From NCBI GenBank assembly GCA_944470555.2, contig OX104134.1, positions 114,074,701 through 114,138,700 of the forward strand: a DNA stretch of 64,000 bases, given 5' to 3'. Shown in pieces: positions 62,491 through 64,000 of this stretch. The notes under the pieces were generated by a model, which saw nothing but the letters and a program-made list of their open reading frames with translations, had not been told where the DNA came from and searched no databases. The position numbers were made by a program, and so were the translations under genes. Source of the DNA: Heterobilharzia americana (lineage: Eukaryota; Platyhelminthes; Trematoda; Strigeidida; Schistosomatidae). The first letter of the stretch is position 1, and each line of letters opens with the position of its first letter.

Positions 62491-62639
62491 TCTCCGGAGT
62501 TGATAAACTCTATTATGACACGTGGAAAATCGAAGAGTAATAGTGATTTACTACAAGCTGGTTCAGTTGGAAAACACAAAGGAAGTGTAGTGTCAAAACC
62601 TGTAACAGCCTCACTAGACATAGAATTTGAAACTTCGCA
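62491..62639 (+). CDS. probable linker exon of the SLC4A11-like gene
   Basis: Acceptor 'acgggacagttttcag|tctccg', and a plausible but weaker donor 'acttcgca|gtaaag'. It enters at phase 0, as needed after 59890, and leaves at phase 2. It is open for 49 codons: 'SPELINSIMTRGKSKSNSDL', then a Ser/Lys/Val-rich stretch and 'ASLDIEFETS'. Related SLC4A11 proteins have a poorly conserved, serine-rich linker at this place before the first membrane helix, so homology cannot confirm it. If the donor is not used, the frame ends at TAA 62641-62643. Confidence 0.45.
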
Positions 62640-62643
62640 GTAA

Positions 62644-64000
62644 AGTAAATCCATATGTCCAAGAACTCACAGAATATCGTATGACTGCCAAATACTGATA
62701 GAAGAAAATGCATTAATTTATGATCGCACATCTTTGAGAATAAAGTCACTAGAAGAGGTTTGTCCTCTGAAGTAAATGTTGCTATACTTCTTCCATTTCT
62801 GGACTGCTATCTTACACACAAATCAGTGGTCCATTACTTTTCACTGATATTGTCTATTCATTAGTTTCAGCTCCAAGCTTACTATGAATCTTCAATTTAC
62901 TAATCTTGAATCCGACATAACATAATTAGTACACATTTACTCACAACGTATTCAATTACACAATCTATTTTAAAAGTGTGGTTACTCAAGGTAGCCTACG
63001 ATCGACCAGTTACTCCTAATTCACTTTGGAGCCTATTAATCACAGACTGTGAAGTATTTATTTACTCTGTGAATTTTTCATTTTTAAGTCAGTCTCGTTC
63101 AAGACACAACGTCTTTCAAATAAGTTTAAAAATTCACAAATTTCGACAGCTGAAGAAAACTATTCCTACATCATTGTATACTTCGCTTCTTTTATGCTTT
63201 CATCAGTAGTGGATTTGTTGCTCATTAGTTTGGGAAGATGACTTTCAGGCAGTGGATCACGAATTCGAGCGCCGCTGCATATACTGAGGTTTGGGCAGCC
63301 AAGTAGCATCACTAGCCCTCACGTAGTAGGTGTGGCTCATCATTTAATGCACCGATGTGTTTTGATTTTGACCAGTTCATTAGTTTAAGTGAATTGGTTA
63401 TAAGTGGGAATTTCGTTAGGATTCTAGACGATATTTGCCATTAGCACAAAAATTATCAAAACACGAAGTAGTACAGTTTTCCTATAAACTGTTAAACGTT
63501 TTGCCATGGTTATAGGATAAATATGTGTTTGTTTCTTCAATTTAACTACCATTAACTGTAATAAAACAAAAGTATGATTTGACAAGTGTTATATAGATAA
63601 AGACAGTTCACCTCCCAGTCCAATATCCCACATATCTTGATGCTTACTCACCTTAAACTACGCAACAGTTAAAGAATCTGATCGGATAACTAGTACAGTA
63701 GACTCATATCATCATAATGTAGTTCTGAAAATCCACAGTACAGGTTTACAGGCAATTTTAGAATGTTTACAGAAGTGTACATGACCGATACCTGCAATCA
63801 TGTGCTTATTTACATACTTGGCACACAGTGACAGCATGATTTACTGTATGACGTCTCGAGCAGAACTAATTGCTCATATTCATATCAGAGTAATCATACG
63901 ACTTTCACACTTCCTTTATTTCGTTCAACAGTCCTTCATTCTTGTATTTTAATGGAAGAATGAAAGACTATCCGACTAAGTTTGAAAGTCATACGATTAT
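62644..64000. other. no further exon recognised; GC-richer repeat-like patch at about 63235-63350
   Basis: The membrane-domain exons expected next in an SLC4 gene are not visible before the window ends. The patch at 63235-63350 ('gggcagccaagtagcatcac' neighbourhood) looks like a dispersed repeat but is unclassified. Confidence 0.4.

Overview
The window is animal nuclear DNA, almost certainly from a schistosome (blood fluke, Schistosoma or a close relative). It is AT-rich with long (AT)n tracts. It carries RTE-clade non-LTR retrotransposons of the SR2/SjR2 type, many decayed Penelope-like elements (PLEs), tRNA-derived SINEs, and three elements with the pol III promoter plus hammerhead-ribozyme layout of the schistosome SM-alpha family. 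There are two assembly gaps (1-287 and 42924-43423). The species cannot be fixed from what I can see.

Host genes are sparse, with short exons in long introns. The best supported gene lies on the + strand at about 45-63 kb: phase-compatible exons at 50387-50471, 53273-53396 and 59681-59890, probably 62491-62639 and possibly 45177-45339. They encode part of the N-terminal cytoplasmic domain and linker of an SLC4-family transporter, closest to SLC4A11. The first exons and all membrane-domain exons lie outside the window or were not found. A second gene is suggested on the minus strand by a 505-bp first coding exon (18021-18525) with a consensus splice donor; its product is not recognised.

Layout: 0.66-3.1 kb, decayed RTE copy A (+) with internal microsatellite expansions; 3.4-4.6 kb, a PLE remnant with terminal repeats in alternating orientation; 6.07-6.27 kb, hammerhead/SM-alpha-like copy 1; 7.85-10.46 kb, RTE copy B (-); 12.8-14.5 kb, a PLE (-) split by (AT)n; 18.0-18.5 kb, minus-strand exon; 19.7-20.3 kb, SINE cluster; 20.5-21.5, 23.5-24.2 and 27.7-28.3 kb, PLE fragments; 28.5-28.7 kb, hammerhead copy 2; 30.53-33.77 kb, intact RTE copy C with a 1003-codon ATG-initiated ORF; 35.8-37.2 kb, PLE (-); 43.4-43.8 kb, RTE fragment D; 45.5-45.7 kb, foldback hammerhead copy 3; 48.3-48.7 kb, a broken coding sequence; 54.0-55.6 and 58.2-59.0 kb, RTE copies E and F inside one SLC4A11-like intron.

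The most notable signals are the SLC4A11-like exon chain with a possible in-phase alternative terminal exon, the hammerhead elements including a foldback copy with a consensus catalytic core, a 425-bp near-identical tract shared by otherwise divergent RTE copies E and F, and the single intact RTE ORF among five broken relatives. I found no clearly new kind of biological system. Homology statements come from recognising motifs by eye; no database search was run.
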